From CBDDEC01 sp965198045 (GTDB taxonomy: Bacteria > Chloroflexota > Dehalococcoidia > UBA2979), in assembly GCA_965198045.1 (NCBI GenBank), contig CBDAOL010000012.1, forward strand, positions 62,001 to 126,000: a stretch of 64,000 nt of DNA, written 5' to 3'. The translations under genes were made by a program, and so were the position numbers. Every line of letters starts with the position of its first letter. Within the stretch, counting starts at the first letter, position 1. Positions 8,702-20,336 of the stretch are shown here, piece after piece. Below the pieces are notes generated by a model. That model worked only from the letters and a program-made list of their open reading frames with translations, searched no databases and had not been told where the DNA came from.

Positions 8702-8825
8702 CTTAGCGATGCCGGAATCCGAGGCACAGGGCCGGATCAGGAGCAACGGACTCCGAAGCCGTTGGTCTCGTCTAGCGCTGCAGAATTTCGATGCCGCTGC
8801 CCCAGGACCGCGATCCGTGGGTAAC

Positions 8826-9542
8826 TCAGTGCCCCCAGTCTTCGTGGCGAACGGGTAGCTGATTCAGACGCCCCTGCTCGAAGCGCCACTGGGGCATCAG
8901 CCGATCCATCAGCTCGACGAAGCGTGCGTTGTGCGTCGACTCGAGGATGTGGGCCATCTCGTGAACGACGACATACTCGAGGCACTCATGCGGCTTCTTG
9001 GCTAGCTCGGTGTTGAGACGGATGCTGTTGGCGTCAGGGTTGCAGCTTCCCCACTTCGTCTTCATCCGACGGACAAAGAACCGATCCACAGTCACGCCGA
9101 TCACCGGTTCCCACGTCGCGAGGAGTGGTGCTAGGGCGTCCCGAATCTGACTCCGGTACCACGTCTCGACGATCGCTTTACGTTTCTCGACGTCCGAGCC
9201 GGGGCGGACAGTGAGGATCATGCGACGATGTCTCAACTCCACGGAAGGGGGTCGGTTGTCCTCCTCGACGGTGAGCAGGCAGCGCCGTCCCCACACGTAG
9301 TGGCTCTCTCGATCGACGTAGTCCCTCCGGGTCTCGCGGGTCTGTTCTCTGATCCGCTGCTGGTGCCGCTTGATCCAGTCGAGCTTCGAGAGGACGAAGA
9401 CGCGAATGGTGTCCTCGTTCATCCGCGAGGGTGCTGAGATCCGCACTCTGCCCGTCGGTGGATGGACACTGAGGTGGACGTTCTTGATGTCCTTTCGGAC
9501 GACATCCACCACCGTCTCGCCGAACCTGAGCTCGGTAGTCAT
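8826..9542 (-). CDS. YgjP-like (M48/DUF45) zinc metallopeptidase
   Basis: About 238 residues from the ATG at 9542. Family features are VVRKDIKNVHLSVHPPTGRV near the start, MKTKWGSCNPDANSIRLNTE in the middle and the zinc-binding VVHEMAHILESTHNARFVEL with HExxH plus a downstream His. The UTP pyrophosphatase/YgjP-like metallopeptidases of this group are frequently the last gene of type I restriction operons, which agrees with the HsdR fragment 4 kb away. The end of an IS3 element (TGAACCGCC from 9544) touches the start codon, so the native promoter is gone and expression would depend on the IS. Confidence 0.8.
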   Translation of the reverse strand: MTTELRFGETVVDVVRKDIKNVHLSVHPPTGRVRISAPSRMNEDTIRVFVLSKLDWIKRHQQRIREQTRETRRDYVDRESHYVWGRRCLLTVEEDNRPPSVELRHRRMILTVRPGSDVEKRKAIVETWYRSQIRDALAPLLATWEPVIGVTVDRFFVRRMKTKWGSCNPDANSIRLNTELAKKPHECLEYVVVHEMAHILESTHNARFVELMDRLMPQWRFEQGRLNQLPVRHEDWGH

Positions 9543-9543
9543 C

Positions 9544-11295
<1,752 letters not shown>

Positions 11296-11390
11296 TTCGG
11301 CCTCCCGCCCCAGCGGAAGGCTCGACCGCAGCCGTCAGACCGTCAAACCGAACGACGCGGCCCTGGTAGGCCGCGTACAGGGAGGGGCGA

Positions 11391-11708
11391 ATGAAATACG
11401 CATTAGGGATGATCGCTCTGGCCGCTCTATGGTCGGCTGCGTGCGCGGTCGAGCCGGGCCCTACCGCCGAGCCCACGCGGGCACCTACGAGTGAGGTTAC
11501 GATTGGGGTAATGGACTCAATGCCGTGTGCCGAAGTGATGCGCTACTTCGGCTCTATCCGCTTGCAGCGCGGTGACCAGGGGCTCTCCACAGATATGCAA
11601 GCTGGCAATGTGGAGCTGTGGATCGACTTTGCAGTACTGATGAGCCGACTCCACGGTGAGACAGTCAATTTTGAGGTGGCGCGCGACAGGGTAGTGGACT
11701 GCCAGTAG
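11391..11708 (+). CDS. small predicted lipoprotein
   Basis: 105 residues with a signal peptide MKYALGMIALAALWSAACAV whose AAC is a lipobox (Cys18). A short Pro/Thr/Glu-rich stretch follows, then a compact domain with Cys residues in MPCAEVMRYFG and at the end DRVVDCQ, which could form a disulfide. The start has an excellent site (GGGAGGGGCG). The same leader GGAGGGGCGAATGAA precedes the ATG at 11767, hinting at a duplicated expression signal. Function unknown. Confidence 0.6.
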   Translation: MKYALGMIALAALWSAACAVEPGPTAEPTRAPTSEVTIGVMDSMPCAEVMRYFGSIRLQRGDQGLSTDMQAGNVELWIDFAVLMSRLHGETVNFEVARDRVVDCQ

Positions 11709-11728
11709 TCCTGCCCGAGCCATCGACC

Positions 11729-11753
11729 GGGGCGGCCCACCCAGGGCCGCCCC
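11729..11753 (+). terminator. GC-rich hairpin after the small lipoprotein gene
   Basis: A perfect 10-bp stem, GGGGCGGCCC paired with GGGCCGCCCC, around a 5-nt loop. It starts 20 nt after the stop codon at 11708. No U-tract follows, so it is a weak or attenuator-type terminator, or a structured spacer. Confidence 0.45.
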
Positions 11754-11774
11754 CAAGGAGGGGCGAATGAACGG

Positions 11775-12956
<1,182 letters not shown>

Positions 12957-13894
12957 GTCAGATCTGAGGGCTCGAACTGTGAGGTTTAGCCTCGTCTGAG
13001 CATGGACGAGGAGACATCGGTGAACTGTCCGCACTGTGCATCCGCCGCCACGACCAGACGCCAGGCGCGCACGACGCTCGGCTACCGGCGGTTCAACTGC
13101 CGCTCGTGCAAGCGTCGCTTCAACGAGCGAACCGGCACGCCGTTCAACCATCTTCAGGTCCCGACCGACGTGGTGCTCCTCGCGGTGCTGTGGCGTCTGC
13201 GCTACAAGCTGAGTTTCCGCGACGTGGCAGAGATGCTCCTCCAGCGCGGTGTTGAGGTCACGCACGAGACCATCCGGGAGTGGGAGTTTCGATTCGCCCC
13301 ACTGCTCGCCGGCCAGCTCCGCGCCAAGCGACGAGCCCGAGCCGGCGAGTCCTGGTACCTCGACGAGACGTACGTGAAGGTCGCTGGGCGCTGGTGCTAC
13401 CTCTACCGAGCGATCGACGGCGACGGAGAACTGATCGATTCGATGCTGAGCGAGCATCGAGACAAGCATGCCGCGCGGAGGTTCTTGCGGAGACTGGTCG
13501 AGATCACCGAACGCAAGCCCGCACGGATCACGACCGACCTGCACCCCGCTTACCGACGGGCGATCCGCTGGATCATCGGCCGCAAGGCTTGGCATCGCAC
13601 GACGCAGTACCTCAACAACTACACCGAGCAGAGTCACCGAGCGGTGAAGCAGCGCTACTACCCGATGCAGGGCTTCGGGAGCTTCGAGTCCGCGTCGCGC
13701 TTCTGTAGCGCGTTCGATGAGCTGCGACAGTACTTCCGCGTCCGCCGCCGCGGTGGCGCCCATGTCGCGTTGACAGAGCAGCGACGGCTCTTCCTCACAC
13801 GCTGGCACTCGCTGATCAGCGAACTGGCTGCAGCATAGACCACCAGCGACGTCGCCTTGTGGCGCCTAAGGGTCGACGCGCCCTGAGATCTGAC
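12957..13894. mobile_element. IS6-family insertion sequence, 938 bp
   Basis: Near-perfect 15-bp inverted ends, GTCAGATCTGAGGGC at 12957-12971 and GCCCTGAGATCTGAC at 13880-13894 (one mismatch), enclose a single intact IS6 transposase gene. The 8-bp flanks do not match each other, so the element has undergone adjacent deletion or cointegrate resolution since insertion. It sits in IS3 orfA on the left and beside a solitary IS end on the right. Confidence 0.8.
13002..13838 (+). CDS. IS6 family DDE transposase
   Basis: 278 residues. An N-terminal zinc finger has CPHCASAATTRRQ and CRSCKRRF. A compact DDE core follows with WYLDETYVKVAGRWCYLYRA (first Asp), ARITTDLHPAYRRAI (second Asp) and NNYTEQSHRAVKQRYYPMQG (catalytic Glu and the IS6-typical NNxxEQxHRxxKxR). 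The length and catalytic residues are normal, so it is probably active. It starts 31 nt inside the left inverted repeat. Confidence 0.92.
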   Translation: MDEETSVNCPHCASAATTRRQARTTLGYRRFNCRSCKRRFNERTGTPFNHLQVPTDVVLLAVLWRLRYKLSFRDVAEMLLQRGVEVTHETIREWEFRFAPLLAGQLRAKRRARAGESWYLDETYVKVAGRWCYLYRAIDGDGELIDSMLSEHRDKHAARRFLRRLVEITERKPARITTDLHPAYRRAIRWIIGRKAWHRTTQYLNNYTEQSHRAVKQRYYPMQGFGSFESASRFCSAFDELRQYFRVRRRGGAHVALTEQRRLFLTRWHSLISELAAA

Positions 13895-13901
13895 ACTGCC
13901 A

Positions 13902-13929
13902 GCCGCATGAGGTTTTGCCGTCCCACGGG
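13902..13929 (+). repeat. solitary right end of the 7.6-kb IS
   Basis: 28 bp identical to 8673-8700, i.e. the last transposase codons plus 18 of the 19 bp of the inverted repeat of the IS at 7609-8701. There is no transposase beside it. It lies 7 bp from the right end of the IS6 element, so an IS6-mediated deletion probably removed the rest. Confidence 0.7.
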
Positions 13930-13999
13930 TATGTGCTGCGGCGGCGGCTCGCAGGCCCCCGAGCGCGCTGGACGCCCCCCGGCCCCCAGGCACAGAAAA

Positions 14000-14039
14000 G
14001 CGGCCGGCCCTACACCTAGAGTGGTGCGAAGCCGGCCGC
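14000..14039 (-). terminator. Rho-independent terminator, minus strand
   Basis: A 9-bp stem GCGGCCGGC/GCCGGCCGC around a 22-nt loop. Read on the minus strand the stem is followed by CTTTTCTG. It lies downstream of the minus-strand secreted-protein genes and would end their transcription, after the stronger hairpin at 14064-14094. Confidence 0.55.
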
Positions 14040-14063
14040 CATGCCGATCCGAAGACCGGGGTC

Positions 14064-14094
14064 CGCGCTCGCTCAGCCTCGCTGAGCGAGCGCG
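14064..14094 (-). terminator. 14-bp perfect hairpin downstream of the surface-protein gene
   Basis: CGCGCTCGCTCAGC and GCTGAGCGAGCGCG pair perfectly around a 3-nt loop (CTC). It begins 28 nt beyond the stop of the minus-strand gene ending at 14122. No T-run follows directly. With the second hairpin at 14000-14039 it forms a tandem terminator, or protects the mRNA 3' end. Confidence 0.5.
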
Positions 14095-14121
14095 GGTTGC
14101 GTCACTCCGACGGACACCTGC

Positions 14122-14757
14122 CTAGCGGGTCCGCGTCACCACACGGGCGCCCGCGGCCAGGGAGGCCGTCAGCACGCCGAGGAGCAGCAGGAGCGCGAGG
14201 CTCGTGCCAGTCCCGGACGTCACCAGCCCCGCGTGACCGGTGTCGGACGGACCGGGGGCGGCGCCATCGCCATCACCCGTACCGGGATCCACCGTGTCGG
14301 GCGGATCGGCGCCATCGCCATCACCCGTACCGGGATCCACCGTGTCGGGCGGATCGGCACCATCGCCATCACCCGTACCGGTATCCATCGGCATCACGGT
14401 CAGCGTGATGCCGGCGTCCGCATCGTAGCCAGCGGTCGCCGGCGTGCCGCCGGCGGTCCACGTCGCCGTCTCCTCAGCGGCCTCGCCGTTGAGTGAGAAG
14501 TTGATCGTGTCGCCGTCGGACGGGCTGCACATCGCGGAGGACTCAATCTCGAGGATCCAGTTGCCATCCGCATCCGCCGTCGTGCTGGCGCACTCCGCGC
14601 CGCCTACCGAGGCCACCACGGTGTCGCCTGCAGCCAGGCCGACACCGTACGCGGTGTAGGGCCCCTGCGCGTGCACGCTGGCCGCGCTGGCCACCAGAAG
14701 GCCGAGCGCGACCGCGAGCGCCGCCGTCAGATGGCCCGCCTTACGCATAAAGGTCAT
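14122..14757 (-). CDS. secreted protein with acidic repeat tail and C-terminal membrane anchor
   Basis: 211 residues. A signal peptide (about residues 7-31, ending VHAQ) leads into a short beta-type domain with two Cys residues (GAECASTTADADGNW, SAMCSPSDGDTINFSLNG), the composition of Ig/carboxypeptidase-regulatory-like modules. Residues about 120-175 are three to four copies of a 16-residue acidic unit (PDTVDPGTGDGDGADP). The end is a hydrophobic segment LALLLLLGVLTASLAAGA with Arg-rich tail, resembling a cell-envelope anchor. It lies directly downstream of the Ig-like protein in the same orientation; both probably face the outside. Function unknown. Confidence 0.7.
   Translation of the reverse strand: MTFMRKAGHLTAALAVALGLLVASAASVHAQGPYTAYGVGLAAGDTVVASVGGAECASTTADADGNWILEIESSAMCSPSDGDTINFSLNGEAAEETATWTAGGTPATAGYDADAGITLTVMPMDTGTGDGDGADPPDTVDPGTGDGDGADPPDTVDPGTGDGDGAAPGPSDTGHAGLVTSGTGTSLALLLLLGVLTASLAAGARVVTRTR
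14260..14385 (-). repeat. 48-bp tandem repeat inside the secreted-protein gene
   Basis: Two exact 48-bp units (14260-14307 and 14308-14355) are followed by a partial third (14356-14385) with point changes. Each encodes a 16-residue acidic unit. The period is a multiple of three, so copy number can vary without breaking the frame. Confidence 0.85.
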
Positions 14758-14772
14758 TCAGAACTCCTAGTC

Positions 14773-14818
14773 CCGCCGGGGGCGCCCCGGTGGCCGCAAC
14801 CACCGAGACGCCCGGCGG
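14773..14818 (-). other. intergenic hairpin between the two surface-protein genes
   Basis: An outer stem CCGCCGGG/CCCGGCGG and an inner stem CGGTGG/CCACCG can form between the stop of the Ig-like gene (14829) and the start of the next (14757). It may attenuate read-through and so lower expression of the second gene. No T-run is present. Confidence 0.4.
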
Positions 14819-14828
14819 ATATTGGCCC

Positions 14829-16514
14829 TTAGTTGAGCGACCGCACTGCCAGGATCGTCCCGGCAGGCACGCCACTCGAGAACGCCGCGTTGAAGTCGGC
14901 GTTCACGAAGCCGAGCGTCGTCACGATCACCGTGACGGTCGAGCCGTCAGCCGTCGTCGCCGACGCCGACGTCGCACCCGCCGCCGCCAGGGCCGCCATC
15001 AGGTCAGCCACCGTGCCGCCGCTGTAGCTGGTGAACGTCTGGCCAGCAGCCGCAATCGTCGGCACGAAGGCGGCAACCGGGACCGGGTCAGGTTCAACCA
15101 CGGAGCCGACCAACACGACCGCATGGGCGGACAAGTCGTCGCCGACGAGCGCAAAGATCGCGATCAGGCCACCGGTGTCCTTATCTGCCGCAATGACCGT
15201 AACCGACACGTCGCCGCTATCGCCGACGGTCTTGTGTTCAGAGCGAATGATCGCACCGTCGCCCGTGGCGGCGATGTTCACATCCGTGCCCGCGGGCACG
15301 GGGTTGTCGTCCGCGTCGCGGACGGAAACCAGCACTATACCCGCGGCCAGCGGCTCGATCGACTCAGGCGCCGCGATCGACACCGAAGCCGGCTTGCCCG
15401 CGACCGTGATGGTCACAGTCGTCTTCTTGCCGTCGGCCTCGAGCTCGATGACGTGGTCGCCGAGCGCAGTCTTGGCGTCGGCCTCGAAAATGATCTTGTC
15501 GCCGTCGATTACTCGCTTGACTTGCTTCGTCGCCGGTGACTTCACCGTGGCGCTCACGGTGCCAGCAACAACGTTGCCGTTCGCGTCCAGCACCTTCACG
15601 GTGATCGTCGACGTCTTCGTCACCGAATCCGAGTAGCCACCGATGATCGAGCGGTCGGCCGAAGCCGTCACCGATGCAGCGGGGCCGGTGAGCACGAACG
15701 GAATGGTCACGGTCTCGAGATTGCCCGCGTTGATAATGACCTGACCAACCGTTTCCGCGCCGGTGCCGTAGAGGCTAAGCGTGGTGGCGTCGCCAGTGGT
15801 CGTCTCACCCAAGCTCATGAATGAGCAAGTGGCGTCGCTGCTGACGTCGAGGGGGGTGACGGTTCCGTCTGGATCGTCGAGCGTGCAGCTGTTGTTGACA
15901 CTGTTGATGCTGCCAACAGTCGTGACCACCGTAACCTCGACGTCGGAAACACGGTTGCCCTTGGCGTTGAGAACCTCAATTAGAAGGGTGGCGGCGGTGT
16001 CACCATCCGCTGCGGCCGTGAGCGAGGTCGGACTGGCCTTGAGCGTGGTCGCCGGAGCCGTCTGCGTCCATGCAACCTGCCCCGCATTCTGGCTGGGGGT
16101 GTCGCTATCCACCCCGTCGATGAGCTGCACGTCAACGATGACCACACCGATGCCGCCCTGTGCCTCAACGCGGACAACGATCGTGTTGGTGTCGTCCTCC
16201 GTGTCACAGGAGGAGGAACCGTTGACGCAGATGAGCGACTGCCCGCCGCCGCTCTTGAACTTAGCGGTACCGATCGAGAGCGGGTTGATCGTGAAGATGG
16301 CGAATCCGGTGGCTCGGTCGCTTGGGTTAAGATCGCTATCTGTCACCGTGATGTCGACGGAGCCGGCCGCCGAGATCTCCTCTGAGCTGGTCGTCACCGC
16401 GACGGGACCCGCAGCAGCCTCCTCCGCCGGCGCGGCGACCAGCACGGCCAGCGCTACGGCGAGGGAGGCGAGTACGGCGGCTGCGTACCCTGTAAATTTT
16501 ATGATTGAACTCAA
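14829..16514 (-). CDS. large secreted protein with Ig-like (Big/invasin-type) repeats
   Basis: 561 residues. A hydrophobic signal segment (residues about 8-35) ends in AEEAAAGP. The rest is beta-rich. A first domain contains VDITVTDSDLNP and two Cys. Then come at least three Ig-like repeats of Big-1/invasin type with characteristic turns: LIEVLNAKGNRVSDVEVTVV, ITVKVLDANGNVVAGTVSAT and VLVSVRDADDNPVPAGTDVN. The C-terminal region (FVPTIAAAGQTFTSYSGG and TTADGSTVTVIVTTLGFVNA) looks like a separate module. There is no catalytic motif. A surface-layer or adhesion role is inferred from architecture. It is followed by the anchored repeat protein, probably co-transcribed. Confidence 0.75.
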   Translation of the reverse strand: MSSIIKFTGYAAAVLASLAVALAVLVAAPAEEAAAGPVAVTTSSEEISAAGSVDITVTDSDLNPSDRATGFAIFTINPLSIGTAKFKSGGGQSLICVNGSSSCDTEDDTNTIVVRVEAQGGIGVVIVDVQLIDGVDSDTPSQNAGQVAWTQTAPATTLKASPTSLTAAADGDTAATLLIEVLNAKGNRVSDVEVTVVTTVGSINSVNNSCTLDDPDGTVTPLDVSSDATCSFMSLGETTTGDATTLSLYGTGAETVGQVIINAGNLETVTIPFVLTGPAASVTASADRSIIGGYSDSVTKTSTITVKVLDANGNVVAGTVSATVKSPATKQVKRVIDGDKIIFEADAKTALGDHVIELEADGKKTTVTITVAGKPASVSIAAPESIEPLAAGIVLVSVRDADDNPVPAGTDVNIAATGDGAIIRSEHKTVGDSGDVSVTVIAADKDTGGLIAIFALVGDDLSAHAVVLVGSVVEPDPVPVAAFVPTIAAAGQTFTSYSGGTVADLMAALAAAGATSASATTADGSTVTVIVTTLGFVNADFNAAFSSGVPAGTILAVRSLN

Positions 16515-16946
16515 AACTGATCAGTCCTTCCGGACCTTAGTGTCGTTTGTTTCCCTGAGCGAATCTCTGGTTCTTGCCCCCTGGTGCTCCTTTGCCTCCA
16601 CCTGAAGACCAGACGCGAAGTGGAACGGTGATGCTGGTACCGCCGCTCGAGCGGGACGCCACCAACGTCGGGCGTTCCTGATCCCACCCCTGGTTCCTGG
16701 TTCCCTTCCTGCCCCGACCGAAAAGCACGCACGCACCAGCGCACAGGCTTTCCCCGGACAATAGGGAGAACGCGCCGAGAGCGCCAGAAGTTAACGCTGC
16801 GTCCGGGCCAGCGCGAAGCCGGGGGAACAGCCCGCGGACACCCGGCGGTCCCATCAGGGGCCTCCCCTCTCGTTATCCGTGACGGTCGCACCCGACCCTG
16901 GGCATCGGATCGGCGTATTCGGGGCGCTGTGGGCGCTCTGAGGGCG
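16515..16946. other. non-coding stretch upstream of the Ig-like protein gene
   Basis: 432 bp with no convincing gene: the open frames overlap each other and have no family features. The part next to 16514 should hold the promoter and leader of the minus-strand surface-protein genes. Short direct repeats of CCTGGTTC are visible around 16685-16705. Nothing else is recognised. Confidence 0.4.
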
Positions 16947-17825
16947 TCATCGGCGCGTCGCTCCCTCCGCCGCGCAGTCGTCGCAGCGACCCTCCGGCCG
17001 GTCGGTGCCGCGCTCGCCGCACACAGTGCAGAGATAGGCCTCTGACTCCAGCAGCTCCCCCTCGGCGCGCGAGCACTCCGCACAGATGCCCTCGGTGAGC
17101 ATGGTCCGCCCGCAGCGCTCGCACTCGTACCGCGGCTGCGTGAGGTCCTTCAGGTCGCCGAGCTCGAGGGCCTGGAAGGCGTGTTGCATGGTCGCCTCTA
17201 TGACCTTAGGGGCGTGCCACCCTCTTGCCCGGAACTGCTCTATCAGCTCTCGCGCCGTCCAGCCCTCGCGCAGCTCGAACACGGGGTCGGCGTCCGTGCC
17301 GGCGACGAGCCGGATGGAATCGCCATCGCTGTTGCTGATATCCGCGGCGAGCCCGGACTGTACCGGCTCCGGCCTGGCGGCCTCCTCGGCCTCCTCGGCG
17401 GTCGCCAGGCGCCAGTGCTCCCAGCCGTAGCGGACCTTGCCGTCCACGCGCATTTTCTTGAGCGCTGGCAGCTTCGGGTGGAGCTGCTTCACCAGGTCCA
17501 CGATCTGGCGCCGCCCAACACCCCACGCCTTGTCGGTGCCCGGCTGCTCGCCGGTCGTCTTGAGCGCCGCCTCCCAGAGCGCGTCCGTGGAGAGCCGGTG
17601 TTGGTCGTCCGCCACGATCGCCGTCTCGAGCCAGCGACCGACGTCGCCGAGGTGGTCGGCGCGCAGTTCCTCACGAGCGGCCGCCACCGCGGGCACGTCC
17701 GGCGGCGGCTGCCGGTGCGCCACGCACTCACGTACCAGCAGCGTTGCGAGCGCCTGCGCCGCTGTTCCACGAGCCCCAACTCCACCAGCATGGCGGCCTC
17801 CTCCGCTGCGGACGGGATCGTCCAC
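16947..17825 (-). pseudogene. phage/plasmid D5-type primase-helicase, C-terminal part, with zinc ribbons
   Basis: 292 codons. Residues about 20-75 (TAAQALATLLVRECVAHRQP, AAREELRADHLGDVGRWLET) match the segment after the helicase core of D5-like primases. Then comes a winged-helix tail (STDALWEAALKTTGE, VGRRQIVDLVKQLHPKLPAL, KVRYGWEHWRLA). The end carries two zinc-ribbon-like CxxC pairs (YECERCGR..CAEC and YLCTVCGE..CDDC). The primase and ATPase domains are missing from the start, so this is a remnant of an integrated phage or plasmid. It lies next to the 3' end of tRNA-Gly, a classic integration site. Confidence 0.5.
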
Positions 17826-17864
17826 CGGGAGGGGCCATCGAGCAGGACCAGGAAGAGAAGCCAG

Positions 17865-17971
17865 GTGTCGCCCGGCTACCGGAGCCAGTGTCGCCTGCGT
17901 ACCGGAGCCGCGTCCGCGAAGTGTCGTGCAGGTACCGGCGCCAGGGTGTCGCCTAGCTACCGGAACCTCAC
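17865..17971 (+). repeat. cluster of four degenerate 22-nt repeat units
   Basis: Units start at 17865, 17888, 17921 and 17946 and follow the consensus GTGTCG-N5-6-TACCGG-M-R-CC. Spacings are 23, 33 and 25 bp. The third and fourth align with the pair at 3231-3277. They lie between the primase fragment and tRNA-Gly. Spacers are only 1-11 bp and no cas genes are near, so this is not a CRISPR array. Confidence 0.6.
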
Positions 17972-17990
17972 ACGCCGGTCGACGGTGTGT

Positions 17991-18065
17991 TGGAGCGGGA
18001 GAAGGGATTCGAACCCTCGACCCTCTGCTTGGGAAGCAGATGCTCTACCCCTGAGCTACTCCCGC
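17991..18065 (-). tRNA. tRNA-Gly (CCC)
   Basis: On the minus strand a complete cloverleaf is visible. The acceptor stem is GCGGGAG/CTCCCGC, the D-arm GCTC...GAGC and the anticodon arm TCTGC-TTCCCAA-GCAGA with anticodon CCC. The T-arm contains GGTTCGAATCC with stem GAGGG/CCCTT. Discriminator T and an encoded CCA end at 17991. The 3' end faces the phage primase fragment. Confidence 0.93.
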
Positions 18066-18309
18066 TCGCCCGGGAGTGTACCGCGCGTCGCGTACCGGAG
18101 CCCGCGCCCGGCCAGGCCGGGCCAGGCCGACCGGGCTGCGGTGGCAGGCCGAGGAGCCGATCGCGCGACGCTGGCGGCGTACGGCCAGCCTCAGGGTTTC
18201 CCCGGTAAGCGATCCCCACACGCCGCCGACGATCGAGGTTAGTGGCTGACTAAATGGTCAACCTGTTCTGTGCGTCAGAAGCGGCTCTCGCCTTCGCGGA
18301 GAAGCGTCG

Positions 18310-20287
18310 ATGGATCGATCTCTGGCCATTCTGAGGCTCTCCCGACGCACCTCGGTCTGGGTTCCCACCGCCCTCGGGCTGCTCGGCATCGCTGTCACCC
18401 TGCTCGTCTGGCAGGCGCAGGTCGAGCAAGCACAGGAGTCACTTGAGGATCGCTTCGCTGCCGCTGCCCGGGACCGTGCGGATGCGGTCGAGCAGCAGTT
18501 GAACGCCAGCCTGGCGATCGTCCAGATGCTTGGCGGGGTGCTGGACGCGAACAACGTGATCGATGAGACCGTCTTCTCGGGCGTGAGCCAGTCAGCCCTC
18601 GATTCGCGCACTGCGCCGATCCAGGCGCTCGAATGGATCCCCGCAGTCCCCGCGGAGGAGCGCGAGGCGTTCGAGGCTGAGACTCGACTGATCCATCCGA
18701 CGTTCCGCATCCAGGAGCGCGATGCGGATGGAGCGCTCCAGATCGCGACGAACCGAAACACCTACTACCCCGTGACGTTCGTGACCCCACTGGAGGGCAA
18801 CGAAGCAGCCGTCGGATTCGACCTTGGATCGAACGCGGTCCGGCTTGAGGTGCTCGATCGAGCAGCTGACAGCGGGGCGCTCCAACTGACCGAGCGGATT
18901 CGACTCGTCCAGGAGACCGGCGAGCAGTTCGGCTTCCTGGCGCTCCAGCCCGTCTATCGCCAGGGCGCGACCCTTGAGACGACGGCCGCTCGACGCGAGA
19001 GCTTGCTCGGGTTCACGCTCGGGGTCTATCGCGCGGGTGACCTCGTTGCTGGCGCTCTCTCGGTGTTCCCGGCGGAGACGGTCGAGGTGGCACTGCTCGA
19101 TCCCCGCGCGGAGGCCGACAGCCAGTTTCTGGCGTCGGTTCCGCACATGAGGCAAGCGCCGATCTCGGACGGTGGTGCGCTCCAGGCGTCGCACTCGATC
19201 GACGTGGCTGGCTCGGAGTGGAGGGTCGTGGCCACGGCCATGCCCGCGTTCGGCTCTGCAGGTTGGAGTTGGGCCACGCTGGGCGGAGGTCTGGCCATTA
19301 CCGCCTTGATCGTGGCACTCGTTCGGATGGTGTTGCTGAGAACGGCGCAGGTCCGGCAGATGGTGGCCGTGCGCACCGGCCAGCTCCGTGCCCAGCGAGA
19401 CCAGTATCAGAACATCTTCGATCACGCGGAGGTTGGAATCTTCACGACGACGGCGAACAACCACTTCCGCACGGTGAACCCATCCGGGCTCCACCTGCTC
19501 GGCAAGTCGCTGGGCGAACTCACCACGCTCACGCCTCCTGGATCTGGTCGCTCCAGACCACCAGGAGCGCATGGTCGAGTGGCGGGCGCGTCGAGACGCG
19601 GGGCTCCCCGTGGAGCGCGAACTGGAGCTGCCAGTGACGATCGGTCCGAGCTGCGAGCAACGCTGGCTGTCAGTGCATCTTCACCCGATGTTGACGCCGA
19701 GCGGCAGCTTCCGAGGGATGCAGGGGGTCTTCCACGACATCACCGCGCAGATCCAGCTCCGAGACCAGCTTGAGCGAGACGCGTCAACCGATTCGCTGAC
19801 GGGACTCGCGAATCGCCGAACACTTGAGAAGTTCTTGGAGAGTCAGATGGCGAGCGCGAACTGGAGCGGAGCGTCGCTCAGCCTGCTCCTCATCGACCTC
19901 GACCGCTTCAAGTCAACGAACGACACGTATGGACATGCGGCCGGCGACGCCGTGCTCAAAGCGGTCTCCTCGATGCTGTCGGAGGTGTCTCGCGATACCG
20001 ATCTGGTCGCGCGCATCGGCGGCGAAGAGTTTGTCGTGGTGCTGCCGCAGACGGATGCGCACGGCGCCCTCGACGCGGCCGAACGATGCCGAGCCCGCGT
20101 CGATAGCGCGGGCATCGTCTGGGAGGGTCAGAGCCTGCGAGCCAGCGTGAGCGTCGGCGTTGCGACGTTCGTCCCGACCTTCCACACAGCGGCCGGCGAT
20201 CTCCTCGCGGAGGCTGACCGTGCGCTCTACGCCGCGAAGCGCGCCGGCCGGAACACCGTCCGTCAAGGGGGCGAGCGCGCAGCCTGA
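18310..20287 (+). pseudogene. CHASE-PAS-GGDEF diguanylate cyclase, one frameshift
   Basis: Two overlapping ORFs make one protein of about 658 residues. Part 1 has a membrane helix (residues 18-38), a periplasmic CHASE domain (IQALEWIPAVPAEEREAFEA, YYPVTFVTPLEGNEAAVGFD) and a second helix (about 310-333). It then starts a PAS domain (FDHAEVGIFTTTANNHFRTV). Around 19530-19535 the frame shifts by one. The second frame continues LLDLVAPDHQERMVEWRARR, completes PAS, and carries the GGDEF domain with intact active site ARIGGEEFVVVLP and an inhibitory I-site RDTD five residues before it. If the shift is a sequencing error, the enzyme makes cyclic-di-GMP in response to an extracellular ligand. The start has a GGAGAAG site. 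Confidence 0.8.
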
Positions 20288-20336
20288 GTCTCTTAGGCGT
20301 TCACCTCGCGCGCCCGAACCCGCGACGCGATGGCCT

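Noticed and set aside
14260..14385. CRISPR array
   Set aside because: Contiguous 48-bp coding tandem repeats without spacers.
16511..17083. Minus-strand ORFs between the Ig-like gene and primase fragment
   Set aside because: Overlapping frames with biased composition and no motif; treated as leader/promoter DNA.
17865..17971. CRISPR array
   Set aside because: Units degenerate, spacers 1-11 bp, no cas genes.
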